From assembly GCA_964369185.1 (NCBI GenBank), contig CAYJEN010000003.1, positions 28,200 to 92,199 of the forward strand: DNA of 64,000 nucleotides, given 5' to 3'. Position numbers and translations under genes: made by a program. The notes under the pieces are model-generated. The model was not told the DNA's origin. It saw only the letters and a program-made list of their open reading frames with translations, and ran no database searches. Position 1 is the stretch's first letter. Each line of letters opens with the position of its first letter. Shown here piece after piece: positions 1-8,652 of the stretch. The stretch is from CAYJAZ01 sp964369185 (GTDB lineage Bacteria; Desulfobacterota; Desulfovibrionia; Desulfovibrionales; Desulfovibrionaceae).

Positions 1-1184
1 AACCTTTTACAGAAAATGTAAAAGTTAAAGGCTTACAAATTCTTCACACAGGCTATGTTGTAGAAAAAGAAATAAAAAAAGGTGCTCAAATCTATCCGGG
101 AATGCTTATGGCAAAACATCCGGATCCGCAAAGAGGCGATATTTTCGCTCCTGCGCGAGGTAAAGTTACTGAAGTGGGTTTTCGCTTTATTAAGATAGAA
201 ATTTGTGAAGCTCAAGAAGACGATTTAGTGATTGCGCCTCTCAGCCAAGATGAAATTAAAGCTAAGCTTAACGGTTCAAAAGAAGATGCTCTTGCATTCT
301 TAAAATCTATGGGTGTAAATACACAGAAATTCAATAAGCAATGTGATACTCTTGTTATCAACGGACTAAACTCTGAACCTGGTATTATGTGGGCTGAACC
401 ATTACTATCAGTTCATTTTTCTGAAGTTCTTCAAGGCTTAGAGCTTGTTAAGCTTTTTCTAAAACCTAAGAAAATAATACTTGTTATTCCGGAAGGTTCG
501 TCAGTATCAAATGTTCCTAGCGATGTAGAGATTCAGTGTATTGCTCCTGTTTATCCACATAGTTTAAGTGCAATTCTAAGGGCAGATATCATTAAAACTG
601 AAAAACACCCGAATGTGAGAGTTGTATCAACACACAGATTATGGGGACTTTCACGCGTATACAGCACAGGTATGCCCCTTACTGAAACAGTTATAACTTT
701 TGGAACGCCGGCTCATAAAACTAATCACATAATTAAAAACGGAACAATTATTCAAGATCTTCTTCAAACAATTACTTTCTCACTAAAAGAAGGTGATACT
801 GTAGTTCTTGATGGTCCTCTTCGTGGTCTAAGTGTTGCAACAATTGACCGAGGAATTCCAAAAAGTATCCGTGGTGTATTTGTTGTTCCTAAGGGTTCAG
901 TTCCAAGCTTGAAAGGTAATAGCCCTTGCTGCAATTGCGGTGCTTGTGACAGAATTTGTCCGGCAAGCTTATCTCCATCAACCATTAGTAAGTATTCTGA
1001 ATTTGGAATGTATGACAAGTGCGAAGAATGGTATGCTAAACACTGCGTAGAGTGCGGACTTTGTGGATATGTTTGTATAACTCGTCGTCCTGTTTTACAG
1101 TATATACGTTTGGCAAAACAAAAATTGGCAGAAAGCTTAGTTGCTGTTACTACTGCTGCAGAACGTGAAAACGAAAAAGAATAA
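1..1184 (+). CDS. rnfC: RnfC, electron transport complex subunit C (5' truncated by window edge)
   Basis: Peripheral subunit of the Rnf ion-translocating ferredoxin:NAD+ oxidoreductase, expected to bind NADH/FMN on the cytoplasmic side and pass electrons to the membrane subunits. The reading frame is open to the left edge (first full codon at base 3) and no start is visible, so the N-terminus lies outside the window. Near the C-terminus are two cysteine clusters of the 4Fe-4S type, CCNCGACDRICP and CVECGLCGYVC, as expected for RnfC. The glycine-rich N-terminal part (GDIFAPARGKV) resembles the RnfC barrel/biotinyl-like region. It is followed after 13 bases by rnfD, and the order C-D-G-E-A-B is the standard rnf order. 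Assignment is firm from context and cysteine pattern. Confidence 0.9.
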   Translation, partial: PFTENVKVKGLQILHTGYVVEKEIKKGAQIYPGMLMAKHPDPQRGDIFAPARGKVTEVGFRFIKIEICEAQEDDLVIAPLSQDEIKAKLNGSKEDALAFLKSMGVNTQKFNKQCDTLVINGLNSEPGIMWAEPLLSVHFSEVLQGLELVKLFLKPKKIILVIPEGSSVSNVPSDVEIQCIAPVYPHSLSAILRADIIKTEKHPNVRVVSTHRLWGLSRVYSTGMPLTETVITFGTPAHKTNHIIKNGTIIQDLLQTITFSLKEGDTVVLDGPLRGLSVATIDRGIPKSIRGVFVVPKGSVPSLKGNSPCCNCGACDRICPASLSPSTISKYSEFGMYDKCEEWYAKHCVECGLCGYVCITRRPVLQYIRLAKQKLAESLVAVTTAAERENEKE

Positions 1185-1197
1185 GTGAGATACTATT

Positions 1198-2145
1198 ATG
1201 AATACCGGTTCACAAATGCTTCGCGTTACTCCACCGCCATTTTGGCACTGCGGGACTACGCTAAAGTCAATAACAGGTGAAATTATAATTGCACTTTTAC
1301 CTGTAGTTTTATGTGCTGTATTAGTTTGGGGATTTTCAGCTCTTAGTGTTGTTTGCCTTTCTGTTGCAGTAAGCATCGCTACCGAGGCTCTTTGTCAAAA
1401 AATTATGGGCAGAGAAATTGTTGTTGATAACTATACAGCAGCATTAACAGGTTTACTGCTTGCATTTATGCTTCCAGCAGCTTCTCCTTGGTGGCTTGTA
1501 ACCTTAGCGGCGTTTTTCTCAATAACAATGGGTAAAATGGCTTTTGGTGGCCTAGGTGCTTCACCATTATGTGCGCCTGCTGTTGGTTTTATCCTTTGCC
1601 AAGTGTCATTCCCTGTGTTTATGGATGCTAATGCTATGCAGCTTTCTACTAGCCTTATTGATCCATTAGTAAAAATAAAATATTTTGGTCCGGAAGCTCT
1701 TAGCAATATTTCTTATTCATCTTTATTGATGGGGGAACAAATAAGTGCATTGGGTGCTGGGCAAACCGGTTTACTTTTACTTGCAGGTATATATCTTTGC
1801 TTCCGTGGTTTTATATCATGGGAAATTGCACTCAGCTTCTTAGTTGGTGTAATAATTACAGCATTACTCTTTAATCTTTCAAATCCGGATATGTATGTAT
1901 CACCTTTGTATCATGTTTTGACAGGCTCAACTATTCTTGGAGCTTTCTTCTTAGCAACTGATATGTCTTCATCACCTAATACACCTATGAATATGTTTAT
2001 CTACGGCTTTACTGGCGGTGTATTGGTTATTTTGATACGTGTATTTGGTATGTACGCTGATGGTGTACCGTTTGCCATTCTTTTGATAAATCTCATTATG
2101 CCATTACTTGAAGGCAAAAAGAGAAAACCTCTTGAAATGGAGTAA
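1198..2145 (+). CDS. rnfD: RnfD, membrane subunit with covalent FMN
   Basis: Integral membrane subunit of Rnf, 315 aa, with about eight to ten hydrophobic segments. The N-terminus contains the family-typical PPPFWHCG stretch followed by the first membrane segment. The motif LTGSTILGAFFLATD near residue 245 matches the region carrying the threonine that receives FMN through a phosphoester bond in this family. The NqrB/RnfD family is known to take part in electron transfer across the membrane coupled to Na+ or H+ movement. It is closely spaced with rnfC and rnfG, so it is transcribed with them. Length is close to that of other RnfD proteins. The flavin would be attached by the ApbE encoded downstream. 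Confidence 0.93.
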   Translation: MNTGSQMLRVTPPPFWHCGTTLKSITGEIIIALLPVVLCAVLVWGFSALSVVCLSVAVSIATEALCQKIMGREIVVDNYTAALTGLLLAFMLPAASPWWLVTLAAFFSITMGKMAFGGLGASPLCAPAVGFILCQVSFPVFMDANAMQLSTSLIDPLVKIKYFGPEALSNISYSSLLMGEQISALGAGQTGLLLLAGIYLCFRGFISWEIALSFLVGVIITALLFNLSNPDMYVSPLYHVLTGSTILGAFFLATDMSSSPNTPMNMFIYGFTGGVLVILIRVFGMYADGVPFAILLINLIMPLLEGKKRKPLEME

Positions 2146-2150
2146 GCTAT

Positions 2151-2738
2151 ATGGTTGCAATGATTAAAATGGTAGTAGTGCTTTCAATGTTATGCGCACT
2201 GAGCGGATTTGCACTCTCCTATCTAAAAATGAGCACAGCAAATCGTATTGAAGAACAAGTTCTAACCTATGTTCAAAGCCCTGCGATTTTGAGTGTTTTC
2301 CCTTATGCAGAAAATGACCCTCTTGCAGAAAGACAAAAGTTCCCTCTTCCAAATGAGGAAGGAAAAGAAATAATGGTTTTTCCTTTCAAGAAAGATGGAA
2401 AGCTGGTCGGTGTTGCTTTAGAAAACTACGGTACCGGTTATGGTGGTGCGATTGGCGTTATGGTTGGTTTCAATCTTGAAAACAATACATTAATTGGAAT
2501 CGGTATCACTACAATGTCAGAAACTCCTGGTCTTGGAACTAAAGTTAAAGATGAAAGTTTCACGAAAAAGTTCATAAGTGTTCCTAGTGAATCAGTAAAC
2601 TTAACCGGAAACGGTGGCACTATCGATGCAATCGGTGGCGCAACAATTTCATCTGCTGCGACAGTTGTAGCTGTTCAAGAAGCGACAAAAGACTTTCTTG
2701 CTCTCAAAGACACTCTCATGACAACTTGGAATAAATAA
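2151..2738 (+). CDS. rnfG: RnfG, FMN-binding periplasmic-facing subunit
   Basis: 195 aa, with one N-terminal membrane anchor (about residues 5-25) and an exported FMN-binding domain. The C-terminal motif IGGATISSAAT contains the S/TGAT-type threonine to which FMN is covalently bound in RnfG/NqrC proteins. The motif ETPGLGTKV upstream is also typical of this domain. The gene starts five bases after the rnfD stop. Met codons at 2151 and 2160 are both possible starts; 2151 is used because it gives the longer anchor. The role is internal electron transfer in the Rnf complex, with flavinylation by ApbE as the expected maturation step. Confidence 0.92.
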   Translation: MVAMIKMVVVLSMLCALSGFALSYLKMSTANRIEEQVLTYVQSPAILSVFPYAENDPLAERQKFPLPNEEGKEIMVFPFKKDGKLVGVALENYGTGYGGAIGVMVGFNLENNTLIGIGITTMSETPGLGTKVKDESFTKKFISVPSESVNLTGNGGTIDAIGGATISSAATVVAVQEATKDFLALKDTLMTTWNK

Positions 2739-2748
2739 GGGGGATACA

Positions 2749-3432
2749 ATGCTCCAATTACTTTGGAAAGAATTTAGTAAAGGTTTATGGAAAGAACTTC
2801 CACCTTTTCGTTTAGTACTTGGTCTTTGCCCTGTGCTTGCTGTTACAACCTCAGCTGAGAACGGTTTAGGTATGGGGATAGCAGTTGTATTTGTTTTGAC
2901 TCTTGCAAACGCTATTATTTCTGCTGTGCGCGGAATTATTCCTAAAAAAGTACGTGTTCCTTGCTTTATTGCAATTTCAGCAACATTAGTTGTTTCTGTT
3001 GAATTATTAATGCAAGCGTTTACTTATCCACTTTATCAACAGCTTGGTATTTTCGTACCGCTTATTGTTGTTAACTGTCTTATTCTTGGTCGACTAGAAG
3101 CATTTGCGTATAAAAATCCTGTACTTCCTTCAATTGCTGATGGCCTTGGAATGGGCGTAGGTTTTGCTTTATCGCTCACATTCCTTGGTGGTATACGTGA
3201 ACTTTTAGGTGCAGGTAGCTTATTCGGTAAGCCTATGTTTGGTGACTGGTTTGAGCCATTAACCGTTATGATTGAAGCACCGGGTGCATTTATCAGCTTA
3301 GGTTTAATTTTGGCTTTGATGAACGTAATCAACTATGTACAAGCGAAACTTAAAGGTGAAGAACCACCTGCACCTATTTCAGGTGGTTGCGCAAGTTGTT
3401 CAGGTTGTACTACTTTAGCACCGAAGAAGTAA
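2749..3432 (+). CDS. rnfE: RnfE, membrane subunit
   Basis: 227-aa polytopic membrane protein of the RnfE/NqrD family, with about six transmembrane segments. It is a homologue of RnfA, and the two are inserted with inverted topology in the known complex, where they hold a buried Fe-S centre. The family motif GLCPVLAVTTSAENGLGMG is seen near residues 26-44, and NCLILGRLEAFA in the middle. The C-terminus has an extra Cys-rich tail (CASCSGC) that could be exposed; this may be a lineage variation. A GGGGGATAC-like ribosome site precedes the ATG. It lies between rnfG and rnfA in the operon. Confidence 0.93.
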   Translation: MLQLLWKEFSKGLWKELPPFRLVLGLCPVLAVTTSAENGLGMGIAVVFVLTLANAIISAVRGIIPKKVRVPCFIAISATLVVSVELLMQAFTYPLYQQLGIFVPLIVVNCLILGRLEAFAYKNPVLPSIADGLGMGVGFALSLTFLGGIRELLGAGSLFGKPMFGDWFEPLTVMIEAPGAFISLGLILALMNVINYVQAKLKGEEPPAPISGGCASCSGCTTLAPKK

Positions 3433-3463
3433 CTCTCTATTAAGCTTATTATAAGGAAAAATT

Positions 3464-4036
3464 ATGGATATTTTTCAGCTTTTTGTATCTGCAATATTTG
3501 TAAACAACATTGTTCTTGCTCAATATCTTGGTAACTGCCCTTATCTTGGTTGTTCTAAAGAAAAGAGTGTGGCTTATGGTATGGGTGGTGCGGTTGTATT
3601 TGTTACCATCATGGCATCGCTTTTCACATGGGTACTTTCAGAATATTTCTTGCGTCCATTCCAGCTTGAATATTTACAAACAATATTCTTTATCTTAGTT
3701 ATTGCATCACTTGTTCAATTTGTGGAAATGTTTTTGAAGAAAGTAATTCCACCGCTCTATAGTTCACTTGGTATTTTCTTGCCACTTATCACAACAAACT
3801 GTGCTGTTATGGGTGTGGCATTACTTATTCAACGTGAATCATATACTCTTGGAACTGCTTTAACTTTTGCTTTAGCTTCAAGTATAGGTTTTGTTCTTGC
3901 GCTTGTATTGCTTGCGGGTATTCGTGAACGTTTAGAAGTTAGCAGAGTTCCTAAAGCTTTAACCGGTATTCCAATCGGGCTTATTATGGCTGGCTTAATG
4001 TCGATGTCGTTCATGGCATTTAAAGGTATGATCTAA
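3464..4036 (+). CDS. rnfA: RnfA, membrane subunit
   Basis: 190-aa polytopic membrane protein of the RnfA/NqrE family with about six transmembrane segments. Typical motifs are present: NNIVLAQYLGNCPYLGCS at the N-terminus and TTNCAVMGVAL in the middle, containing the conserved cysteines that, with RnfE, are thought to coordinate a membrane-embedded Fe-S cluster. It is preceded by an AAGGAAAA ribosome site and sits 31 bases after rnfE. It is co-transcribed with the rest of rnf. Length matches the family. Confidence 0.94.
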   Translation: MDIFQLFVSAIFVNNIVLAQYLGNCPYLGCSKEKSVAYGMGGAVVFVTIMASLFTWVLSEYFLRPFQLEYLQTIFFILVIASLVQFVEMFLKKVIPPLYSSLGIFLPLITTNCAVMGVALLIQRESYTLGTALTFALASSIGFVLALVLLAGIRERLEVSRVPKALTGIPIGLIMAGLMSMSFMAFKGMI

Positions 4037-4046
4037 AGGAAGGACT

Positions 4047-4994
4047 ATGTTTAGCTCAATATTCATATTATTTAGTGTTGGCTTTGTTGCGGCGGTCATA
4101 TTAGCGGTTGCGTCTAAGGTTTTCCATGTAGAGGAAGATCCACGCATTGAAGCTGTAGTTGATGTTTTACCCGGTGCTAACTGCGGTGGTTGTGGTTATC
4201 CCGGCTGTGAAGGGTACGCGATTGCAGTTGTAACCGATCCTGCTATTGAAGCAAACTTATGTGTTGCCGGTAGCGATGAAACAACAATCAATGTTGGTAA
4301 ACTTACCGGTAAAACGGTATCAGAAGCAGACCCACTTATCTGTGTCCGTCGTTGTGAAAAAAATGAGGGTGGTGTTAACCTTCGTTCAGATTATAAAGGT
4401 ATGCCATCATGCGCGGCGGCAGCAAGTGTTGGTTCCGGTCTAGGTTTTGATGCTTGTGCTTATTCATGCTTAGGTCTTGGTGACTGCATAAAAGTTTGCC
4501 CATTCGATGCGCTTGTTATTGAAGATAATCTTGTAAAAGTAAAAGCAAGTGCTTGTATTGCTTGTGGTAAATGTACATCTGCTTGTCCTCGTGGACTTTT
4601 AGAACTTATTCCAAGGCGTGCAAGAGTTATGGTGTTTTGCTCAACTAAATCTAAGGGTAAAGACGTAACCGATGCTTGTAAAGTTGGTTGTATTTCTTGT
4701 ACTTTATGTGTAAAGAAATGTCCTGCTAAAGCGGTTTCAATGAAAAATGGTATTATTGCGATTGATCAGCAAGCTTGTCTTGCTTATGGTCCTGATTGTA
4801 ATGAAGCTTGTGTTGCAGCGTGTAAACGTAAAATTTTCAAATCGTTGTGGACTGAAGGTAAAATCATGCCTAAACCTATCGAAGAAAAAAAGCCTGCAAA
4901 GCCTGCTGAAAAACCTCAAGTAACTACATCTACTGAAGCATCAACTGAAGCAGCTGGTGCAGTGGTTGCTGAAACCTCTACCGAGGAAAAATAA
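4047..4994 (+). CDS. rnfB: RnfB, multi-cluster ferredoxin subunit
   Basis: 315-aa Fe-S subunit that receives electrons from reduced ferredoxin. It has an N-terminal membrane anchor (residues 1-25), then the 4Fe-4S domain with CGGCGYPGC, then ferredoxin-like cysteine groups (CIKVCP, CIACGKCTSACP, CISCTLCVKKCP) and a final CNEACVAACK group. This is more cluster sites than the shortest RnfB proteins and fits the long RnfB of anaerobes. The C-terminal ~40 residues are a low-complexity Pro/Ala/Glu/Thr tail with no obvious fold. The gene lies 10 bases after rnfA and its stop is 1 base before the apbE ATG. Confidence 0.94.
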   Translation: MFSSIFILFSVGFVAAVILAVASKVFHVEEDPRIEAVVDVLPGANCGGCGYPGCEGYAIAVVTDPAIEANLCVAGSDETTINVGKLTGKTVSEADPLICVRRCEKNEGGVNLRSDYKGMPSCAAAASVGSGLGFDACAYSCLGLGDCIKVCPFDALVIEDNLVKVKASACIACGKCTSACPRGLLELIPRRARVMVFCSTKSKGKDVTDACKVGCISCTLCVKKCPAKAVSMKNGIIAIDQQACLAYGPDCNEACVAACKRKIFKSLWTEGKIMPKPIEEKKPAKPAEKPQVTTSTEASTEAAGAVVAETSTEEK

Positions 4995-4995
4995 C

Positions 4996-5928
4996 ATGAA
5001 ATCAAGACGTGATTTTTTACGTACAACACTCTCCGCCCTTGCATTCACATCAATTCCGACTCTATTTGTGAAGAACGCAAGTGCCGCAGAGCCAACTATT
5101 GTAAAACAAACACAAATTGCAATGGGAACTATAGTTTCTTTCACTGCAAGTCATACTTCTTCTGATGAAGCTTATGAAGCCTTTGCAAAGGCTTTACAAG
5201 AAATTCAACGTCTTGAAAAAATATTCTCAAGGCATGATGCGTCATCAGCTCTTTCTGTATTGAATGCTGAGGGAAAACTTTCCTATGCTCCACAAGAAAT
5301 GATTTATCTTGTAAATCAAAGTGCTGAAATAGCAAGAAATACAAATAATATTTATAATCCTGCTGTTAAGCCTTTACTTGATTTATTTGAAAGTAATCAA
5401 GATATCAACTCATCAGCAAAAAATATTGCTCAAAATGATATCAAAAGTGCACAAGAGCTTATTAATCTTTCAGATGTAAAAGCAACTGATCACTCTATCC
5501 ACTTTGCGAAAAGCGGTATGGGAATAACTCTTGATTCAATAGCGAAAGGATACATCATTGATAGAGCTTCTGAAATCTTATCTGCTATGAATGTAAAAAA
5601 TCATATTATTAATGCAGGTGGAGATATCGTTGCAAAAGGTAGAAAAAGCCAATCAGAAGCTTGGGTTGTTGGGATTGAAAATCCACAAAATCCATCTCAA
5701 ATGCTTAAAACTTTTGAATTGCAAGATATGGCGATAGCAACTTCCGGTTCTTATCAAAAATATTTTGATAAAAATGCACAAAGACATCATATAATAAATC
5801 CTCTTAGTGCGCAAAGCCCGGATATTATTACAATATCATGTAAAGCAAAGAATGCTATGCTGGCAGATGCTTACTCAACTGCAAATAGCCTAATAGCAGA
5901 ATCAGTATATTCTAAATATACAGTATAA
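4996..5928 (+). CDS. apbE: ApbE, FAD:protein FMN transferase
   Basis: Exported Mg2+-dependent enzyme that splits FAD and attaches FMN to threonine of target proteins such as RnfG and RnfD. The N-terminus, starting at the ATG at 4996, has a twin-arginine-like signal (KSRRDFLRT followed by a hydrophobic stretch and an ASA cleavage-type site). Family motifs seen include QIAMGTIVSF, the GITLDSIAKGYIIDRA region and the INAGGDI motif, followed by ATSGSYQKYF. It directly follows rnfB with one intervening base, so it is the flavin-loading partner of this Rnf. A strong terminator follows. A longer frame opening further upstream inside rnfB is less likely because it would lose the signal sequence. Confidence 0.92.
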   Translation: MKSRRDFLRTTLSALAFTSIPTLFVKNASAAEPTIVKQTQIAMGTIVSFTASHTSSDEAYEAFAKALQEIQRLEKIFSRHDASSALSVLNAEGKLSYAPQEMIYLVNQSAEIARNTNNIYNPAVKPLLDLFESNQDINSSAKNIAQNDIKSAQELINLSDVKATDHSIHFAKSGMGITLDSIAKGYIIDRASEILSAMNVKNHIINAGGDIVAKGRKSQSEAWVVGIENPQNPSQMLKTFELQDMAIATSGSYQKYFDKNAQRHHIINPLSAQSPDIITISCKAKNAMLADAYSTANSLIAESVYSKYTV

Positions 5929-5951
5929 CATAGTATTAAAAAGACTTTTAG

Positions 5952-5990
5952 AGGGGAAATCGTGTAATCGAGCATGATTTCCCCTTTTTT
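5952..5990 (+). terminator. Rho-independent terminator of the rnf-apbE operon
   Basis: Perfect 10-bp stem AGGGGAAATC / GATTTCCCCT with a 14-base loop, followed directly by a T-run (5985-5990). It lies 23 bases after the apbE stop. Confidence 0.9.
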
Positions 5991-6020
5991 GTGTATTGGA
6001 TAATAAAGGATACAATTTTT

Positions 6021-6050
6021 TTGACATGTAAATGCTTGCAAAAAGAGAAT
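6021..6050 (+). promoter_or_regulatory. Candidate sigma-70-type promoter for the surA-rodZ pair
   Basis: TTGACA at 6021-6026 with an 18-base spacer to GAGAAT at 6045-6050, 42 bases before the start of the SurA-like gene. The -35 is a perfect match, the -10 is weak. Confidence 0.4.
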
Positions 6051-6091
6051 TTAAAAGTTATTAATAAGTCAATTAATAGATTGGAGTTATT

Positions 6092-7024
6092 ATGCGTTAC
6101 ACATTGAAATTAACAATACTTTGTTTTTTACTGTTATCTTCAGTTGCTTATGCGGCACAATCAAGGGTTGTAGCGGTAGTTAATGGGGAGATGATATCCT
6201 CATTTGATTTAGAAAAACGTCTTGTCCCTGTGTATATTCTTAATAAAGTTGACCCTAAAAAATCAAGTCAAAAAGATACACGTGAAAAAATGGCAAAACA
6301 AATTCTTGAATTAATGATTCAAGAAAAAATCCTTATGCAAGAAGCCGCAAAAAGCGGAATAGCAGTTTCCGAGCAAGCGCTTGAGCAACAATTTCAAGCA
6401 AGAGTTGCATCTACAGGAAAAACAGAAGATGCATTCTTAAAAGATATTAAAAAGCAAGGCTACACTAAGGAGTCACTTCTTGATGAAATAAAGCGTGAAA
6501 TAACAATACAGCAGCTTATATCTAGGAATGTAACAAGCAAAATTGTTATTAGAGATGAAGAAGTTGAAGAATATTTCAATTCAAATCCGAATATTGGCGG
6601 CGGAAATGCCTCTTATGAAGTAGCTCTGCTTGTATATCCCGATGAAAATACAGCAAAAAAATACTATGAAGATCTTCAAAAAAAGAAAAAGTCATTTGAA
6701 AGCGTAGCTAAAAGCGTTTCAGTTGGACCAAACCCTGAAGATGGCGGAAATTTAGGGCTTGTAGCTGCATCTGATATGGCGCCGGAACTATTACAACTTG
6801 TACAAATTTTAAAAGTTGGTGATGTCTCTCCGGTGATATCACTTGGCACACAGCCCGCACAAGTAAAACTTGTTGATAAAGTAATTGTAGAAGGTGAGGC
6901 AGAGTTGGATGCTCTTACAAAAAGCAGAATCACAGAAACATTAAAATCTTCTCAAACACAATCAGCATATATGGAATATCTTGAAAAACTTAAAGATAAA
7001 GCAATCGTAGATAACAGATACTAA
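6092..7024 (+). CDS. SurA/PpiC-type peptidyl-prolyl isomerase, periplasmic chaperone
   Basis: 310 aa with a Sec signal peptide (residues 1-21, ending AYA). The N-terminal region (about 22-165) resembles the SurA_N chaperone domain, starting with VVAVVNGEMISSFDLEKRL. A parvulin-type PpiC domain follows (about 170-270), with GPNPEDGGNLGLVAASDMAPE matching the conserved Gly-rich core broken into shorter motifs such as DGGNLG. The family folds outer-membrane proteins in the periplasm. The ribosome site TTGGAG precedes the ATG. It is 9 bases upstream of the RodZ-like gene and probably in one transcript with it. Exact orthology to E. coli SurA is not certain because only one PpiC domain is evident. 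Confidence 0.82.
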   Translation: MRYTLKLTILCFLLLSSVAYAAQSRVVAVVNGEMISSFDLEKRLVPVYILNKVDPKKSSQKDTREKMAKQILELMIQEKILMQEAAKSGIAVSEQALEQQFQARVASTGKTEDAFLKDIKKQGYTKESLLDEIKREITIQQLISRNVTSKIVIRDEEVEEYFNSNPNIGGGNASYEVALLVYPDENTAKKYYEDLQKKKKSFESVAKSVSVGPNPEDGGNLGLVAASDMAPELLQLVQILKVGDVSPVISLGTQPAQVKLVDKVIVEGEAELDALTKSRITETLKSSQTQSAYMEYLEKLKDKAIVDNRY

Positions 7025-7033
7025 GAGGAAATT

Positions 7034-8116
7034 ATGACACTATCAGAATTAGGAGCACAGTTTAGGGAAGCTCGCGTACACCGTGGATTATTAGTTGATG
7101 ATGTAGCAAAGTCTTTAAAGATTTCTTCAAAGGTTATCCGTGCGCTTGAAGATGGAAATAGAGAAGATTTGCCGGAACTTGTTTTCTTACGTGGCTTTAT
7201 TCGCTCATACGGTGTGTTCTTAGGCTTTCCGCAAACAGATTTGCAAGCTACTATAGAACTTTTAGAAGCAAGCGAAACGCCTGCGCCAAGTAATAGATTT
7301 CATAAAGATGAAAGATATCCCCTTCATGAGCCAAGATCAAACAAAAGCTTTTTCACTACCTTTGTAACAACAATTGTAGTTGTTGCTCTTTTATTGGGGC
7401 TTGGTTACGGTGCTTTTACATACTTTGTAAATCCAAATACTTCCGGCATTGATGAAATAACATCTTCGCTTTTTGATAAAGAAACCAATGAAAACAATAA
7501 TACAAGTGCTGATGTTCAAATTCAACCGCCTGTTGTTGATCCGCTTGAAAATGAAAAAGCTGTTGAACTTCCTACAAGTGAAGTGCAAACATCAGAACAC
7601 ACACAAACTGAATCACCTGAGAATATAGCTGACTCTAGTGAGATTGAAAATACTTTGCTAGGAAAAATTGATAATAACTATGATGAAGTAGTTGTATCTG
7701 AAGCTGAATTTACAGAAGAAATGGCAGCTGCACTTGAAAGCGAAGAAATTCTTATTGCTCAACTAGAGCTTAGCGATACAATTTTAGAAACTACTGAAAA
7801 AAAAACAGAAGAAAATCTAAAAGAAGTTGAAAATAAAGTAAAAGAAGAACTTGCTATGCTTAATCCTCTCGGAAAAGGGAGCAATACTCTTATTCTAAAA
7901 GGTGTAGATGATTGCTGGATAAGCATCAATCTTGATAATGCCGCAGTGAAAAGAAATTTCATTGTAAAAAAAGGTGAAGGCATTGAGCTAAAATATAGTA
8001 ATAATGCGGTTATCCGTTATGGTAATGCAGGTGGAATTGAAGTAACACTAAATGGCGAGGAGAAAGGCACTCCGGGCGCTCTTGGTATTGTTGTTACAGA
8101 AAAATACACAAGTTAA
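7034..8116 (+). CDS. rodZ: RodZ-like cell-shape protein (HTH, one TM, DUF4115)
   Basis: 360 aa. An N-terminal Xre-like helix-turn-helix (residues 1-75, LGAQFREARVHRGLLVDDVA) is followed by a single transmembrane segment (about 98-122). Next comes a long acidic, low-complexity Glu/Thr/Ser-rich spacer (about 130-270), and finally a C-terminal beta-rich DUF4115 domain (about 278-358). This is the RodZ arrangement, where the HTH binds MreB on the cytoplasmic side. No mreB is present in the window. It follows the SurA-like gene with a 9-base gap and its own GAGGAAA ribosome site. Confidence 0.82.
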   Translation: MTLSELGAQFREARVHRGLLVDDVAKSLKISSKVIRALEDGNREDLPELVFLRGFIRSYGVFLGFPQTDLQATIELLEASETPAPSNRFHKDERYPLHEPRSNKSFFTTFVTTIVVVALLLGLGYGAFTYFVNPNTSGIDEITSSLFDKETNENNNTSADVQIQPPVVDPLENEKAVELPTSEVQTSEHTQTESPENIADSSEIENTLLGKIDNNYDEVVVSEAEFTEEMAAALESEEILIAQLELSDTILETTEKKTEENLKEVENKVKEELAMLNPLGKGSNTLILKGVDDCWISINLDNAAVKRNFIVKKGEGIELKYSNNAVIRYGNAGGIEVTLNGEEKGTPGALGIVVTEKYTS

Positions 8117-8181
8117 GTAAAATATTTAATATATAAATAAAAACACTTGTAAGAAAAAAAGAAATTATTAATTAACAGCAC

Positions 8182-8210
8182 TTGACGAAAACAAGTTTTG
8201 ATACTATTTT
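8182..8210 (+). promoter_or_regulatory. Candidate promoter for the selenoprotein gene
   Basis: TTGACG (8182-8187), 17-base spacer, TATTTT (8205-8210), 57 bases before the ATG of the HesB-like selenoprotein. Moderate match to sigma-70 consensus. Confidence 0.45.
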
Positions 8211-8267
8211 TCTCTTACATAAACTTAATAAAATAAAATTTAAGTTGTCATAAACTTTGGAGGCAAT

Positions 8268-8585
8268 ATGTTGCAAGTATCAGAAGGAGCTCTTAAAGAG
8301 CTCAACGCTTTCTTTGAAGGCAAAGAAAAACAACCAATCCGTATCTACTTAGCACCGGGCGGCTGACGCGGTCCGCGTTTAGCATTGGCTCTGGATGAGC
8401 CATTAGAAGATGATACAGTTATCGATCACGAAGGATTCAAATTCTGTGTGAATAAAGACCTTATGCAAGAAATCGAAGGCATCAATGTTGATGTTTCTTA
8501 CATGGGATTTGTAATCGAACCTACTAAGCCTTTTGCAAACGCAGGTTCATGTGGATCAAGCTGTGGCAGCAATTGCGGACAATAG
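8268..8585 (+). CDS. HesB/IscA-like selenoprotein (in-frame UGA at codon 33)
   Basis: Reading from the ATG at 8268 (ribosome site TTGGAGG) gives 32 codons, a TGA at 8364-8366, and then an uninterrupted frame to the TAG/stop region at 8585, for 105 residues in total. The context is IYLAPGGURGPRLALALDEP, with U in the position of a conserved cysteine of IscA/HesB A-type Fe-S carriers. The C-terminal tail CGSSCGSNCG supplies the other cysteines. A 6-bp hairpin starts 19 bases after the UGA, as bacterial SECIS elements do. HesB-like selenoproteins are a known family in deltaproteobacteria. Automated callers that treat TGA as stop would report only a truncated protein from about 8385. The gene is monocistronic, with its own promoter and terminator. 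Confidence 0.9.
8364..8402 (+). promoter_or_regulatory. UGA(Sec) codon with SECIS-like hairpin
   Basis: The TGA at 8364-8366 is followed after 19 bases by TGGCTC (8386-8391), loop TGGAT (8392-8396) and GAGCCA (8397-8402), a perfect 6-bp stem. Distance and small loop fit SelB-recognised bacterial SECIS hairpins. The stem is within the coding frame and encodes LALDEP. Confidence 0.75.
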
Positions 8586-8606
8586 TTTGACATAAAAGAT
8601 ACTATA

Positions 8607-8635
8607 AAAAGGGCTATACTATAGCCCTTTTTTTT
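8607..8635 (+). terminator. Terminator after the selenoprotein gene
   Basis: Stem AAAAGGGCTAT / ATAGCCCTTTT (11 bp) with a 3-base loop and a T-run running to 8635. Confidence 0.9.
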
Positions 8636-8652
8636 AATAGAAAGGAAAATTT

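Noticed and set aside
8385..8585. A separate small ORF starting with TTG after the TGA at 8364
   Set aside because: The upstream 32 codons, the ribosome site at 8260 and the SECIS-like hairpin make one selenoprotein frame more likely than an independent short ORF or a frameshift.
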